Source of the DNA: Stenogyne calaminthoides
Taxonomy: Eukaryota > Streptophyta > Magnoliopsida > Lamiales > Lamiaceae
DNA length: 64,000 bases
Assembly: GCA_037126765.1 (NCBI GenBank)
Contig: JBBCBC010000009.1
Span: 28,046,870-28,110,869 of the forward strand
Reading direction: 5' to 3'
Shown: piece after piece, positions 36,299 through 49,249 of the stretch
How the letters are laid out: the number at the start of each line of letters is the position of its first letter
Numbering within the stretch: the stretch's first letter is position 1
Program-made: the position numbers and the translations under genes
Notes under the pieces: generated by a model
Databases searched by the model: none
The model's input: only the letters and a program-made list of their open reading frames with translations
Told to the model about the DNA's origin: nothing

Positions 36299-36847
36299 CA
36301 TAGTTATTACGGGCGCCACAAGGCGCAAAGCTGCGCCTGGCGCCTTAGGCGCGCACGCCTTGCATCCCTGGAAAAAACAACATAAGACCTTGAAAATTTC
36401 TTAGTAAACCTAACCATAGAAGTAAACCCAAGTTAATCATACTAACATATAATTAACTAACAAGTTGAAGGTTAAAAACATGTAAGTCACACAAAATAAA
36501 GAGTAAAGACATAAACTTCAAACCATAGAAGTACGATAATAACAAACAGTAAATATCCAGCTTAATCACGAAATTAAAGACATAAATAGCAAACTAATCA
36601 TCTCCATCAATGAATTAACATTTAAGAGATAGTATTTTTTATTATTCTGATGTTATTTGACAAATAAAAAAACGTTTTTTTAATTTCAAACCCTAGATGT
36701 ATGCAAGGCACGCCTTAGGCGCGCCTTGCGCCCCGAGTCAAGGCGCCAAAAGGTGCGCTCAGGCGAGCGCCCAGAAAATCCCAACCGCCTGGACCTATGG
36801 CTGGCGCCAAAAGCTCCTTGCGCCTTAGGCGCGCTTTAATAACTATG
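36299..36847. mobile_element. hAT-like MITE, GC-rich and palindromic
   Basis: A 549-bp element with ends CATAGTTATTA and TAATAACTATG (exact inverted repeats) and an 8-bp duplication TAAAGGCT at 36291-36298 and 36848-36855, as expected for hAT transposons. Subterminal regions are packed with GCGCCTTAGGCGC-type palindromes; the centre is AT-rich. No transposase. Confidence 0.85.
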
Positions 36848-37679
36848 TAAAGGCTCAAAAGCTCACGGGCTTGTCTAATCATGAATTATGAGCACAAAAT
36901 CAAGCACAAACTTCACATAAGCAAGTAAACCAACAAGCCTCAATCCATACCATCAAGCTCAACCAAATTTCAAGAACCAACAACCACCATCAATTAAGGC
37001 TCAAACCTCTTCCGACCACAAGACATCTCACCTACAAAAAATAAAAAAGAGGAACGGTGCAAAAAGAATATAAGGTAAACACACAAAAATCCTCCCCCCA
37101 AACTTAAATGAAACTATCTAGTTGAATGCAAAGTTTGGGGAAAAGAGTGTTACCTAAGAACTTTCCACCAAACTCACAAAAGGGCAAGTCACCGCAACCG
37201 ATTTGTTCCAAAAGAAAGGGAATTGAGCCATGGATAGCCTCTTGAGGTAGTTGACCTCCATATCCGAGGGTTCAAGGGGTACCTTCCTTGACCTCTTATG
37301 CATAGAACGAGACTGATTAAGATTATATGAGTAAGATGAGTTCCGGAGTTAACTGATGAGCTGTGCAAAATCAGAAGAGAAGAAAAGATAAGCTGATCAG
37401 AAGAGGAGCAGATGAGACTGATCAAGATCAAACGTGATTGAGATCAGATGTGCTAACCTGATGCAGATGACCTGATGTTATCCTGATATGTTGACCTGAA
37501 GATGTGTTGATCTGATCAGTCGAGCTGATCAGATCAGGCAAGAAGAAATCAGATAGCCTGAGTTAAGTGACCTGAGGGTCAGTGAGTAAAAGTGACCTGA
37601 GGGTCAGGATGTCTGAAGTCAGAAGAGCTGAACTCAGTAAGCCTGAGTGTCAGTATGCCTGATCAGACAAGGTCCGCTG

Positions 37680-37845
37680 ACGAGAAGTCTGCTGAATCAA
37701 GAATCCTGAGTAAAAGTATCCTGAGACTCAGAAGAATCCTGAAGACTCAGAAGAATTCTGAGACTCGGAAGAATCCTGAAGACTCAGAAGAATCCTGAAG
37801 ACTCAGAGAAACCTGAAGACTCAGAAGATCCTGAAGAATATAGCC
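37680..37845. repeat. About 20-bp minisatellite in family A LTR
   Basis: Repeated AGAAGAATCCTGAAGACTC-like units of about 20 bp, with small variations, seven or so in a row. The copy at 2257-4044 has only dispersed GACTC/GAGTC motifs here. Confidence 0.75.
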
Positions 37846-38266
37846 GTTAGATTCAGCTGACGTGGACCAATGAGGGGAAGACAACCAGCCTGAAAAAGCT
37901 GCAGAACTTACAGAATAATATGGATTTGAATGTGATTCTCTCCAACGGTAACATTCAAATCCACACTATAAATACAAGATCTTCCATCAAATTAAGTGTG
38001 GAGAATGTGAAAAAGATGCTACAGAGCTAAGAGCCATATACTCAAGCATTCCCACCATAGAACACAAGTCTGTATATATACAAATATATTCAAGAGTGTT
38101 CTTAAACCCAATCTAAGCAACCCAAGATATATCCTAAGCTTAGAGAGATTTTACCAACCTTAGCATTGAGGCTAAACAAATGTAAGGGAAAATCTCAACC
38201 TAGTTGGAGACACCAACCAAACCCAAACCCTATTGTTAGGTAGTTTGTGTGATTGTTGGAGTTGTA

Positions 38267-38443
38267 AAGAGTGAGTAAGCTGCAGAGTAGTCAGCCAGAA
38301 AACTCTAGAGTAGAAGTGAGTAAACTATCTTGGATAGTCAAAAAGCTTGTGTGTGTTTGAGTAAGTAAGCTGCATAGTAGTCAGCCAGAAAACTCAAATG
38401 TAGAAGAAGTGAGTAAACTATCTTGGATAGTCAGAAAGCTTAT
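38267..38443. repeat. 90-bp tandem duplication in family A LTR
   Basis: Two units starting GTAAGCTGCAGAGTAGTC (38275) and GTAAGCTGCATAGTAGTC (38365), 90 bp apart, each ending TTGGATAGTCA(A/G)AAAGCTT. It occupies the place where the other family A LTR carries its 79-bp array. Confidence 0.85.
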
Positions 38444-38714
38444 AGGCAATCCCGTGGAGGGTGATAAGTCTCGTTTGAAGGAATTTCTCTGGGAACAGGG
38501 AGAGTGGATGTAGGAGCTTGAGTCTTCGAACCACTATACTTTGTTGTGTTCTTTATTGCTTTATGTTCTTACTTGTCATATGCATTCAATTATAAGCAAA
38601 ACACAGCACATGGGCTTAAAACGCAAAAAATTTGGAATCACCATTCCTTCACCCCTGTTTTATATGCATTACATATTTTTTCCGCATTTCACGGGTTTTG
38701 CACCGGGACCAACA

Positions 38715-39546
38715 TGTGATATACGTGATCAATTAGAGATAATATGATTAAGTTATTTAAATAGACACTTCATCATGTTCAAAATTTAATCGAGTATTCG
38801 TGAATGAAAGGAAGTTATCGTAATAGCACATCTTTCAGTTACAGGTATTTGCACGTTTCTCGCAACGTATCTCATATATTGAGAATGTCTGATTTATTGT
38901 CTAGGGTTCAATTAAGATCGTTAGTTTGACTAATCGCTCGATATATGAGGGCATGTGGGTCACAGAACAAGTAATTCCCTTTACAGATTAAAGTTGGCTG
39001 ATTAAGTATTAAATTGAATTTAATATTTAATTTATGGAGAATTCATTAATAATATATTAATTTAGACTTAATTATTATTACTGTTTAACTAAATTGGATT
39101 TAATTAAATAAGAATCTCAAATAATATATGGAATATTATTGTAGGAAAATATATTTAGGGAAAATCAAATCTATGGGATTTGGTTTGCAAGAATAGGAAA
39201 TAATATTTCTAATAAAGATAGCTTAAGATTTAAGTTGGGCTTCCCCTATATATATGAGATCCTAGGGATTCATTAAACACTACAAGAAAACCTAATTTCT
39301 CCATAAAATCTCTAGTCAGAATTTTTCTAGCAAATTTGTCTCGGGGATTCAACACTGACAAATCTGTGTGAATCTGCTAACGGGGATTACGTGGATATCA
39401 TAGTGGAGGAATCTGTGTACAATTTACTGTAAGGATTCTTGTTATTATTATTCGTATTTAATTATGCAATTATATTTTTGTTGTTGGTGAACTGTTTAAT
39501 TCCGCTGCGCATGTATTACGTGTTTACGTACCTCTATATTCCAACA
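38715..39546 (+). mobile_element. 3' part of the right-hand family B LTR
   Basis: Colinear with 31026-31870 (ATACGTGATCAATTAG to CTCTATATTCCAACA), with about one difference every 20-30 bp by eye. Its 5' portion is missing, replaced by the family A sequence. Immediately after 39546 the C1 leader resumes. Confidence 0.82.
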
Positions 39547-40389
39547 GTGACGTGACGAAATTATTTTTTCAAGACAAACGAGTGGGAGAACTTCAAGACG
39601 GAGAATTTCTCAAGATCAAGACAAGAAAATTAAACCATGACAATTAGATATTTTGTGCCAAATGTGTTTAATTTTTTTTAATTATTTTGATATTATTTTC
39701 TTGTGCTTCTGTTTAATTTGTTTAATGTGTTTGCATAAGAAACTGCTTTGAAAATCTCAACTTCAAAAATTACTAATTATGTTTTAAATAATTAATTTTT
39801 TTAAAAAAAAATAAATTAATTTTGACCTCCATGATTTATTTATTTGTGAAATCTTTTGGTGAAATTTCCCCCACGGAACGGGCCAAAAGATAGCTATCAC
39901 ATGAATAAATTCCTAATGGATGATTGTGAATTATTATTAGTGGCGGCAATGACCCTCCCCATGAGGCTTGATCAAAACGAAGTAATAATTCTGTATTTAA
40001 TCATGGTTATTACATAGGTATAAAATTGATATGCATATACTTTCCCGAAGTCCCTGTCAATTTTATATGGTCAAGTGGAAGCCATCTATTAATTTTGAAT
40101 TAAAGGTTTGTAATTGTCTTTTTTTTAACCTACTTAAATGTGTTTAAATAGACAGTTCACCCCAAGTGGCCTATTTAAACTGTTTTAAGATGTTAGTTGA
40201 TGTATGTTCATATTCTTTTGAGATTTTAATATGCTACATGTGATCGAATTATGTGATAAGTTTTGTGATTAATCTGGATATTAACACAAAATGTATGTTT
40301 ATTTTCATTTCAGCATGTCATTTTCTTTTACCTACTATTTAGCATACTTAAAGTTAATAAAATGAAGTAGGAAAATGTATTGATTGAAA
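39547..40389 (+). other. C1 leader, second part
   Basis: Resumes the family C leader. CGAGTGGGAGAA, AACCATGACAATTAGATA, CATGATTTATTTATTTGTGA and TGACCCTCCCCATGAGGCT all align with the leaders of C2 and C3. No ORF; ends at the degraded gag. Confidence 0.75.
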
Positions 40390-41790
40390 AAACCACCTAT
40401 TTATTGTCCTAACTGCACAACAACACAAGTGGGTTCTTGATGTACCTAAACTCGAAAAGTCTACTGATGACTCTAGCAAAACGGATAAGAAAGAGTATAA
40501 TGATTGGGAATGTTCCAATGAAATGACTAAGTGCACCATCTTGGTTTCTATGTCACCAGAACTTTGTAACTGCTGTGGAAATTATGCAAAGTCTTAGAGC
40601 GATGTTTCAACATCAGAACCGCACGGCTAGGCAGATCACCATGCGAGATATGTTGTCGCAGAAAATGGTGGAGGGAACGCCCGTAAGGGAGCACGTTCTC
40701 TAGATGATGGCTCACCTTAACAAACTTAAGGTTCTTGGTGCCAAAATCAAATTTTGGTGGCAACCGGACCTTCCACTTCTTCTAGGCCAAGTGGAGGCAA
40801 GAAGAAGAAGAAGAAGGCAAAAGGCCAAAACCAAGTCAACTCAAGTGTTGCCAAGGGCAAAGAGAAGGTGAACCAAAAAAGGGGTGTCAAGAAGACTGCT
40901 AAGGGGAAGTGTTTCAAATGCGGTATGAAAGGACATCGGAGGTCAGCCTGTACTAAGCCTAAGAAGGCTGGTACGTAAGGTAATTCTCATACACTAGTTA
41001 TTGAAACTAGTTTAGCGGCGCATGCTTCCCATTCGTGGGTAATAGATGCAGGAACTACTAATCACTTTTGTTTTAATATTTCAAAGATTCTAGATAATCC
41101 GACAATTTAGTGAAAGTGAGATCACTATCACCATGGGCAATGCTACAAAAGTAGCGGTTATTGTAGTGGGAGAAGTGCACCTATCTTTTAGTGATAGAAT
41201 TTCAGTTTTAAGAGACGTTCTTTATGTTTCCAATTTTAGAAAGAATTCACTTTCAGTTTCTAAAATTCTTTTGATGGATACTTAGTTTCTTTTAATAAGA
41301 ATGCCATCATTTCTCGAAATGATGAGTGTATCTGTTATGGGACATTGCTGAACAATCTCTATACTAGTAAAAGTGCACACCACACGCAAAATACATCTTA
41401 TAACACATCGACTATTTTGAGTAAAAGAAAGCGTTCTTCAGACATGAACGAAACACTTCTATGGCGTCTAAGACTATGTCATACTAATCTAAAAATGAAT
41501 CAAAGGTTGGTACAAGACGGATCATTGGAGTCTCTCCGGGTTGAACCGTTTCCAACTTGTGAATCTTGTTTAGAGGGTAAAATGACCAAGAGGACATTTG
41601 GAGCCAAGGGGAATAGAGCCACTGAAGTGTTAGAGATCGTTCATACTAACGTATGTGGTCCAATGTCAATCAAAGCAAGAGGAGGTTATGAGTACTTCGT
41701 TACGTTTATCGATGATTACTCAAGATATGGATACATTTACCTTATGAAGCATTAGTCCGAGACCTTTGATAAGTTCAAAGCGTTTTAAGT
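40390..41790 (+). pseudogene. C1 Copia gag-protease-integrase remnant
   Basis: A heavily mutated polyprotein. The gag frames (TSTDDSSKTDKKEYNDWECS, MVEGTPVREHVL then TAG) lose the central part. The zinc knuckle CFKCGMKGHRRSAC (near 40912) survives. A protease-like WVIDAGTTNHFCF follows, with Ala where related copies have Thr in DTGST. The pre-integrase/integrase start is 41345-41755 (LLWRLRLCHTN, CESCLEGKMTKR, HTNVCGPM, TFIDDYSRYGY) and ends in a stop. At about 41791 homology jumps to the middle of a family C LTR, so the integrase C-terminus, RT and RNase H are deleted. Confidence 0.88.
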
Positions 41791-42606
41791 TTTATCATAC
41801 CAAATCTTGCAAGTGGAATTAGTTTTCGGTATGGATAATAATGTTGAGCTGTCTTTACTCCAAGGAAAAATATATTAATTAATATAAAACTTTTCAGTGG
41901 CTTAATTAATAAATGGACTAAATAATCTTAAACACGGAAAATAATAACCGGGAGCCATTTTATCGTAATGTGGATTAAGATGGATGGTGTAATATTAATT
42001 TTATAATGGAGTAAATTAATATTAATGGGCTGAATGATATTGTGGCTCAATATTAGAAATTCAGAGCCCATTGGAGGTCCAATCTTAATTCTCCTAAGGC
42101 CCCTCAAGTAGCCCTATATAAGTCTAATTAATGAAAAAGTGATTAAAATAAAAGAAAATATTATTGCCTAATTTATTCCATTATTTTCGAAAAATATATA
42201 GGGAAAAGAAGAGAGAAGATTTTCTTGATTTTCTTGAAAAGATTTTATGGAAAAAGATAAGTATTCTTGGAATACAAGATTATCCCATAGATTCAAGAAA
42301 TCAAATCTTGATTCTTTATTTCTTGTTATTTTTTAAAATATTATAAGATAAGGAGAAAAAGATCTTTTGTGATTATTTATGAAAAATAGAATATATGAGA
42401 TATATTCAAGATTATATCTTAGAGAAGATACAAGAAAATTTCCCACGAGCCCTAAAATCACCAAATTTTCGTCCCCCCTAGTTCTTATAAATAGGGGATG
42501 AATTTTTCATCCCTTACACAATTCCAGTCTTGGTAAAATTAGAAATCCACAAAGGTGGTGCAATATTTTTTTTTTCTCTCTTTGTTATAATTGTTTGTGA
42601 GAATCC
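41791..42606 (+). mobile_element. C1 3' LTR fragment
   Basis: Plus-orientation family C LTR sequence from its middle (TATCATACCAAATCTTGCAAG) to ATTGTTTGTGAGAATCC. The LTR start is missing through the same deletion that removed most of pol. The end is cut by the minus-strand family B copy. ORF 42164-42346 here is composition only. Confidence 0.78.
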
Positions 42607-43948
42607 TGTTGAAATTTAGAGGCACGTAAATATGTAATACATGCGCAGTGGAAATAAACAGTTCACCAACAACGAACATATAATTGCATAATTAAATACT
42701 GGTAAATGTAAACAGAATTCTTACAGTAATTTGTACACGGATTCCTCAACTATGGTATCCACGTAATAGTCGTTTACCAATTCACATAGATCTGCCAGCG
42801 TTGAATCCCCGAGATGAATTTGCTAGGAAAATTCTAACTTAGAGATTTTATGGAGAAAATATGAAGTCTCATATTATGAATTCCCAAGAGCTCATATATA
42901 TAGGGGAGCCCAGCTTAAATCTTAAGCTAACTTGATTAGGAAATAAAATCCCTAATCTTGTAAATTAAATCCCATAGATTTAATTCACATATACAAAATC
43001 TCTACGGATTTGATTTCCATGTATATCAAATCTCTACGGATTTGATTCCATATATATCAAATCTCATAATAATATTCCATATATTATTATTGGGAATCTT
43101 ATTTAATTAAATCTTATTTAATTAAATCTAATTTAATTCAATAGTAATAATAATTAATTCTAAATATAATTATTATTATATTCTCCATAAATTAAATATT
43201 AATATCCAATATAATATTTAATCAACCAACTATAATTAGTAAACAACCATTACTTGTTGTGTGACCCATAAGTCCTCATATATCGAGCGATTAGTCAAAC
43301 TAAAGGTCTTAATTGAACCCTAGACAATAAATCAGACATTCTCAATATATGAGGTACGTTGCGAGAAACGTGCAACTACATGTAACTGAAATATGGGTTA
43401 TTGTCATATCTTCCTTTCATTCACGAATTCTCGATTAGTCTTGAACATGATTAAGTGTCTATTCAAATAACTTAATCATATTATCTTTAATCACTAATTG
43501 ATCACTTATGTCACACTTGGCCACAAAGTCCAAGTTGACGCGTATCGGCCGATGTCTTTGATCCAATTATGATGAGATGATGAGTATTCTCTCTAAATCC
43601 ACATTGAGGAATGAATCTTATTCTTGGCTCAACTACCACGCACATGCATTTCGTAATGAACCTAATCCAAGCCATATCTACCCATGGAAGGGTGCAAGTG
43701 TCGGTCATGGTCAAAGTTCATTACTCCACACATGTCGTGCGTATTGACCTCAAGTCAAAGGAGTATCACATCGCTCCCACTAACCGAGACACCCGTAGAC
43801 ACATATTGTGGAACTACATCAAACGGTTTCTCGAATGGTATACCAATACCCTCTAAGGTATATGTGCATCCATCATGAGATACCTAGTATCTCGTAGTAA
43901 GTGAGATCTTACTACACTCTCTAAGAGTATGATGCAGATCACACACCA
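42607..43948 (-). mobile_element. Family B LTR copy, minus strand, truncated
   Basis: Starts TGTTGAAATTTAGAGGCACG at 42607, the reverse complement of the family B LTR end. It is colinear with 30590-31870 in inverse order. It stops at 43948 without the expected TATTCAAACA terminus; a family C LTR begins at the next base. No TSD can be found. Confidence 0.78.
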
Positions 43949-46735
43949 TGTTGAGGTTATACGTGAAAGTATGCTTTTTCTTTGTATAACCTATGTATCA
44001 AACATTTATTTACTGAAATAAATTATTTATCACTGTTGCTTTAAATATGATTGAATGTTATATATATTATTGCAAATCGTTCATAGCACGCTTTACATTG
44101 TAGTTAACATGGTGATACTGTTGGGGAATGAGTTGCACAGATCTATTCGGGGTGAATATTTAAATACAAATTAAATTCATTAATTATTACTAGCATGAAT
44201 TAATCCTATATTAATTCAAATAATAATTGCAACAACATATCATGCATATAAAAAGCCATGTAAAACCTACGCATGCGGAATCTACGGGTTTACGTGAATG
44301 TACCTCTCGGGATGGCAGTGACTTCGGTTGGACGGACTAACCAAAAGGACTTCCCAAGTATTCTCCTTGCTCGACAATCCGATGGAAGGATACTCGCGAA
44401 CAATTAACAAAAGGAAAAAATAAACTTTGTTGCACCACTTTCGTGGATTTGCTAATTTTTCCAGCACATGGAATTGTACACAACTCACAATTGTCGTTTT
44501 TCAAAAAAATACAATCTGTCGACGTTACAAAATATTTGATATTTTATCGACACTGATATTTTTCCAAAAACCAATTTTCGTGTGTTACTGGGAATGAACC
44601 ATTCATCCCCTATTTATAGAGGAGAGGGGGACGAAAATTTAGTGATAAAATAATGTGGGAAAACCTTTTCTTGATCTCCAAGAAATCTTGAATATATCTC
44701 CTATATTTTTTTTCTCATAATTATAATATTCCACAAAAATCCCACCTTCTCTATTATTATGGAATTTTTGAAATTTATGTGAGAGATTCCAAGATTTAGA
44801 TCTTCATGAATTTATGAGATATTCTTGTATTTCAAGAAATAAATATCTTCCATAATATCTTTTCAAGAAAATCAAGAAAATCTTTTTTGCCAACTATATT
44901 TCAAAATTTTCGAAAATATCACTATGAATAACCAAGTGGGAGATTTCTTGAATTTAATGAGATAATCTTGTATTCCAATAATACATATCGTCATTCCATA
45001 ACAAAATTCAAAGAAAATCTTTCTCCCAACTTTATCCATAATTTTCGAAATATTAGGAAAAATTAAGCAACAATATTTATTTTATTTTAATCACCTTTTT
45101 CAGTTATTGGACTATATGTTGGGCTACTCAGGGGGCCTTTAGGAGAATTAAGATTTGACCTTCTAATGGACCTTGAATATCTAATATTGAGCCACAATAT
45201 TATTCAAGCCCATAAATATTAATTAATTTCACTACATAATTAATATTGCACTATCCATCTTAACCCATATTACAGTCAATATGGCTCCCGGTCATTATTT
45301 CCCGTGTTTAAGATTATCTAGCCCATTAATTAATTCAAGCCACTGAAATAGCTTCCCGTTAATTAATATCTTTTGTCCTTGGTCAAGGAACGGTTCAACA
45401 TTATTATCCATACCGGAAACAAATTCCACTTGCAAGATTTAATATGATAAAGCTTATGAACCTCCCAAGGGGCAAATCAAACAAAGCGTGCTTGCACACG
45501 ATTCTTCAGATAAATAAATCTTAGCAATCACATGTGACTAATAATATTGCCCAAGATAAAAAGTATTGAATCTCTCTTTGATTCGCTACCCATGATAAGT
45601 CAAAGCAATAGTTACCAATCCCACGATCCTATTTAAGGGACGAAGGTTAAGAAACAACGAACCACTTGAGGTCTAATTCTTCCTTGTTCGATTCAAAGAA
45701 TTTATCCTCCTCAGAGGTCCTATTCAATTACATCGACCATGCACTAGTGTAATCTCTTGGTCAAGACAAACCAATCGAGCCTTTACACCTCAACCTTTTC
45801 GTGATGGGTTGTTCATTCCCATCTAGGTCGTGAATGGCGTATTTTTTTTAGTTACAAGGGACTGTTAATTTAATCTTCTGTGATCTGGTATCACTAAATT
45901 AACCACAATGTAACACGTACGAATTATTGAACAGTTATGCAGTAAATATATATAACATTCAATCATATTTAAAGCATCAGTGATAAACCATTTATTTCAG
46001 TAAATAAGTCAGAAAAATCAGTTTCGATTATACAAAGTAAAAAGCATAATCCCAACAGATACCAGATCACAGAAGATCACGTTAACAGTGTCTTGTAAAC
46101 GAGTGTGTGTTTCATAACTTAGATAGATCCGAACAATCTATTGGTAGAAGTTGATGTGTAAGGCTCAGATTGGCTTGTCTTGACAAAGAGATTACACTAG
46201 TGCATTCGATCTTGTTGAAGCGGACTGCGAGAGAGGATAAACTCATTCGCAGACCGACTTAAGGGATGAAGAGTTAGTTGGTTGTTGATTTCTTAATCTC
46301 GACCTCGTGATTAGTAGTTGCTAAATTAATCTTGGGAGAATCATGTGCTTGCAATGCCTTGCTTGATTGGTCCCCTTGGTGGGACCGGAACCATTATCAT
46401 ACCAAATCTTCCAAGTATAATTAATTTTCCGGTATGGATAATAAAACTGGGTTGTCCTTACTCCAAGGATAAAGATATTAATTAATATAAAGCTTTGTAG
46501 TTGCTTAATTAATTAATGGACTAAATAATCTTAAACACGTGAAATAATGACCGGGAGCCATATTACCGTAATATGGGTTAAGTTGGATAGTGCAATATTA
46601 ATTATATAGTGGCATTAATTAACATTAATGGGCTGAATTATATTGTGGCTCAATATTGGAATTCAGAAACCCATTGGAAGATTCATCTTAATTCTCCTAA
46701 AGGCCCCTCAAGTAGCCCAATTAAAGTTCAAGTGC
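43949..46735 (+). mobile_element. C2 Copia 5' LTR, split by a solo LTR and 3'-truncated
   Basis: Begins TGTTGAGGTTATACGTG at 43949, runs to 44118, and resumes at 46063 (CAGATCACAGAAGATCAC) after the insertion and its TSD. It continues to about 46735 (AGCCCAATTAAAGTTCAAGT) and then passes straight into a GC-rich leader. The final several hundred bp of the LTR and the primer site are missing. Confidence 0.8.
44119..46057 (-). mobile_element. Solo LTR (family C) inside the C2 LTR
   Basis: A 1939-bp LTR, TGTTGGGGAATGAG at 44119 to AGCATAATCCCAACA at 46057, with the 5-bp duplication GATAC at 44114-44118 and 46058-46062. It lies inside an LTR of its own family in inverse orientation. Other copies (for example near 57535 on the minus strand) show the undisturbed GGTGATACCAGATCAC target. 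Confidence 0.93.
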
Positions 46736-47511
46736 CCGGATGTAGGCGAGCCAAGGCGGAGCATGCGGGCTAGGCCGAAGGCCTAGTGACCGCGCGCATC
46801 GCTAGGCGGGACGCGGACGGGGCTAGCGGGACGTGCATGGAGCTGTGGGCAATGAGGCACTGGACCCTGGACGCAGGGCGTGCAAGAGCCGGGCGTGCGG
46901 GCTGGCAGGGCGATGAGGCACGGGACCCTAGACGTGGGCGCGCGTTCTGGCGCTGCTTCACGCGAGGCTGTGGGCGATGGGGCGAGATGGCTAATCCAGA
47001 CCGGGGTGTGCGCCTAGGCGCATGCGACTCGCGTTCCGGGTCGTGAGCTACTCGTTTTACGAACGTCGTCCTAACCCAAAACGGAGGACATTTTTTTGAA
47101 GAATTGTTGCGGATTTAGTGTTAGCTTTTCGAGACGAACTGTGAAGGTAAAAGAAGTGACAATTTCTCAAGATCAAGATTTGGAATTAAACCATGACAGT
47201 TGGATATATGTGCCCAACTTGATTTATTTTGTCTTGATGCTTGTTTTAAATTCGTGCAATTTTATTTGTTAAATGTGTTTGCATGATTTAGAATTGTCTA
47301 AAGAAAATCTCACTTTCGAAAATTACTAAGTATGTTTTATTGACAAATTTTATTCCGAATAATAAAATTACCTCAAATTGACCTCCATGATTTATTTATT
47401 TGTGAATTCTTTTGAAGAAATTTCCCCCATCGAACGGCTAAAAGATGGTTTTCACATGAATAAATTCCCAAAAGGATGATTGTGAATTATTATTAGTGGC
47501 GACGATGACCC
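46736..47511 (+). other. C2 leader with GC-rich island
   Basis: A GC-rich block (46736-47050), followed by the family leader (AACCATGACAGTTGGATA, TTAGTGGCGACGATGACCC), interrupted at 47511 by C3. The island has no convincing protein and little resemblance to those of C1 or C3, apart from the shared end GTCGTGAGCTACT / CTGTGAGCTACTT with C3. Confidence 0.7.
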
Positions 47512-49212
47512 TGTTGGGAAATTAGGGGAGCCCGGATCTATTCGAGGTGAATTTAAATTCATATTTAAATTAATCAATTAATTACTAACATGAATTAATC
47601 CTAATTCAATTCAACATAATAAATAATAAGTAAATAAACATCATGCGTACACGTATTTCACGTAAAACCTAAGCATGCGGAATCTAGGAATTACGTAAAT
47701 ACTAATCTCTCGCAGAGACAACCGCTGAGACGATGGATCAACCCAAAGTACCTTCTCAAATATGTCCCACGTCCACGAACGTAATCCGGTGGGAGGATTA
47801 TCAACGAACGATTTTAATCTAAAGGAGAAAATAAAATATTTGGTCACCACCTTTGTGGATTTCTAATTTTTTCAACACATGGAATTGCACTTGGGGATGA
47901 AAAATTCATCCCCTATTTATAGACTAGGGGGGACAAAAATTTAGGTCTAGTTGGGCATTGGGAAACTACTTTGCTTCTTCCTCAAGATACAATCTAGAAT
48001 ATATCCAATATATTCTATTTCCCAAAAAATCTCCCAACAAAATTTCCTCCTCCTTTCTTGTTCAACATTTTCGAAAATATCTCATGAAATAGGAAGAAAT
48101 GAGATCTTTTTTCTTTCTTGAATTTATGGGATAAACTTGTATCTCAAGAATACTTATTCCATAAAATCTTTCCAAGAAAATTAAGAAAAAATCTTTTTCT
48201 CTTCCCTACCCAAATTTTCGAAATTATTGTGGAAAAATAAGCCAAAATATTTTCTTCTCCTTTTCATTAATTGGACTTTAGTTTGAGCTATTTGAGGGGC
48301 CTTTACCTCCAATGGGCTATGAAGCTTTAATATTTAGCCAAAATATTATTCCAGCCCATTAATATTAATTTACTCCACTATAAAATTAATATTGAACTAT
48401 CCATCTTAACCCGCATTACGACTTCACAATAATATGGCTCCCGGTCATTATTTTTCGCGTTTAAGATTATCTTAGTCTATTAATTAATTAAGTCACTGAA
48501 CAGACTTTATAGTAATTAATATCTTTGTCCTTGGAGTAAAGACAGCTCAACATTATTATCCATACCGGAAATAAATTTTCACTCGCAAGATTTGGTATGA
48601 TAAAGATTCTGAGCCCACCAAGGGGACAAATCAAGCAAGCCGTACTTGCACGCGATTCTCCGTATTAAATCTTAGCAATCGTCATGTAACTAATAATATT
48701 GCCCAAGATATAAGGTGTCGAATCGCATTGATTCTCATCCCATCATAAGTCAAAGCAATAGTTACTAATTTCACACGATCCTATTTAAGGAACGGAGATT
48801 AAGAAATAACGCACCACTGAGGTCTAATTCTTGTATATTCAGTACCGAAAAATTTATCCTCCTGTAGGTCCTTTTCAGTGCATCAGGATGCACTAGTGTA
48901 ATCCCTTGGTCAAGACAAGTCAATCTGAGCCTTACACTTCAACCTTTCATGATGGGTTGTTCATTTCCATCTGGGTTGTGAATTTGTACTTAGTCATGAG
49001 GAACTGTTAATTTGATCTTCTGTGATCTGGTATCACCAAATTTACTACAACGTAACACGTACTGACTTTATCGAACGGGTATGCAATAAATATATATAAC
49101 ATTCATTCATATTTAATGCAGCATAGGATAAATAATTTATTTCAGTAAAATAAATAAGAAATTCAGTTTGGTTATACAAAGTAAAAGCATACTTTCCAGT
49201 ATAACCCCAACA
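47512..49212 (-). repeat. C3 3' LTR
   Basis: 1701 bp, TGTTGGGAAATTAGGGG to AGTATAACCCCAACA. Compared with the 5' LTR it lacks about 20 bp near 48305 (the AGGAGAATTAAGATTGG segment). Confidence 0.93.
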
Positions 49213-49226
49213 ATCTCCCACTTATA
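49213..49226 (-). promoter_or_regulatory. C3 polypurine tract
   Basis: On the minus strand TATAAGTGGGAGATTG directly precedes the 3' LTR, the expected start point of plus-strand DNA synthesis. The same tract ends C2 at about 60050. Confidence 0.8.
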
Positions 49227-49249
49227 CTCAAAGTCTGCTTTTAAGTATA

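Larger units (their letters stand above)
33951..37320. mobile_element. Non-coding LTR-retrotransposon internal fragments
   Basis: Phrases typical of the non-coding internal parts of plant LTR elements are present: CCCGCAAGTGCACTGGATC near 34078, and CCCCCCAAACTTAAATG near 37095. No gag/pol domain is readable. Two younger insertions, at 34301 and 36299, split it. It may be the internal region of the element whose 3' LTR-like end lies at 37320-38714, but this is unproven. Confidence 0.45.
37320..38714 (+). mobile_element. Family A LTR copy, 5'-truncated
   Basis: From about 37325 (GATGAGTTCCGGAGTTAACT) to 38714 (GCACCGGGACCAACA) the sequence is colinear with the solo LTR at 2257-4044, in plus orientation. 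It includes the TATA-like CACTATAAATACAAG at about 37965. The first 200 bp of the family LTR, with its TGTTGGGATA start, are absent. The 3' end abuts family B LTR sequence, so it interrupts that LTR. Confidence 0.8.

Noticed and set aside
30423..39551. A perfect TSD for the family B element
   Set aside because: The flanks read GTACT and GTGAC; too different to claim a duplication, so the insertion boundary is given with reduced confidence.
46770..47046. GC-rich open frames on both strands in the C2 leader
   Set aside because: Same composition artefact as in the C1 leader; overlapping frames on both strands and no homology visible.
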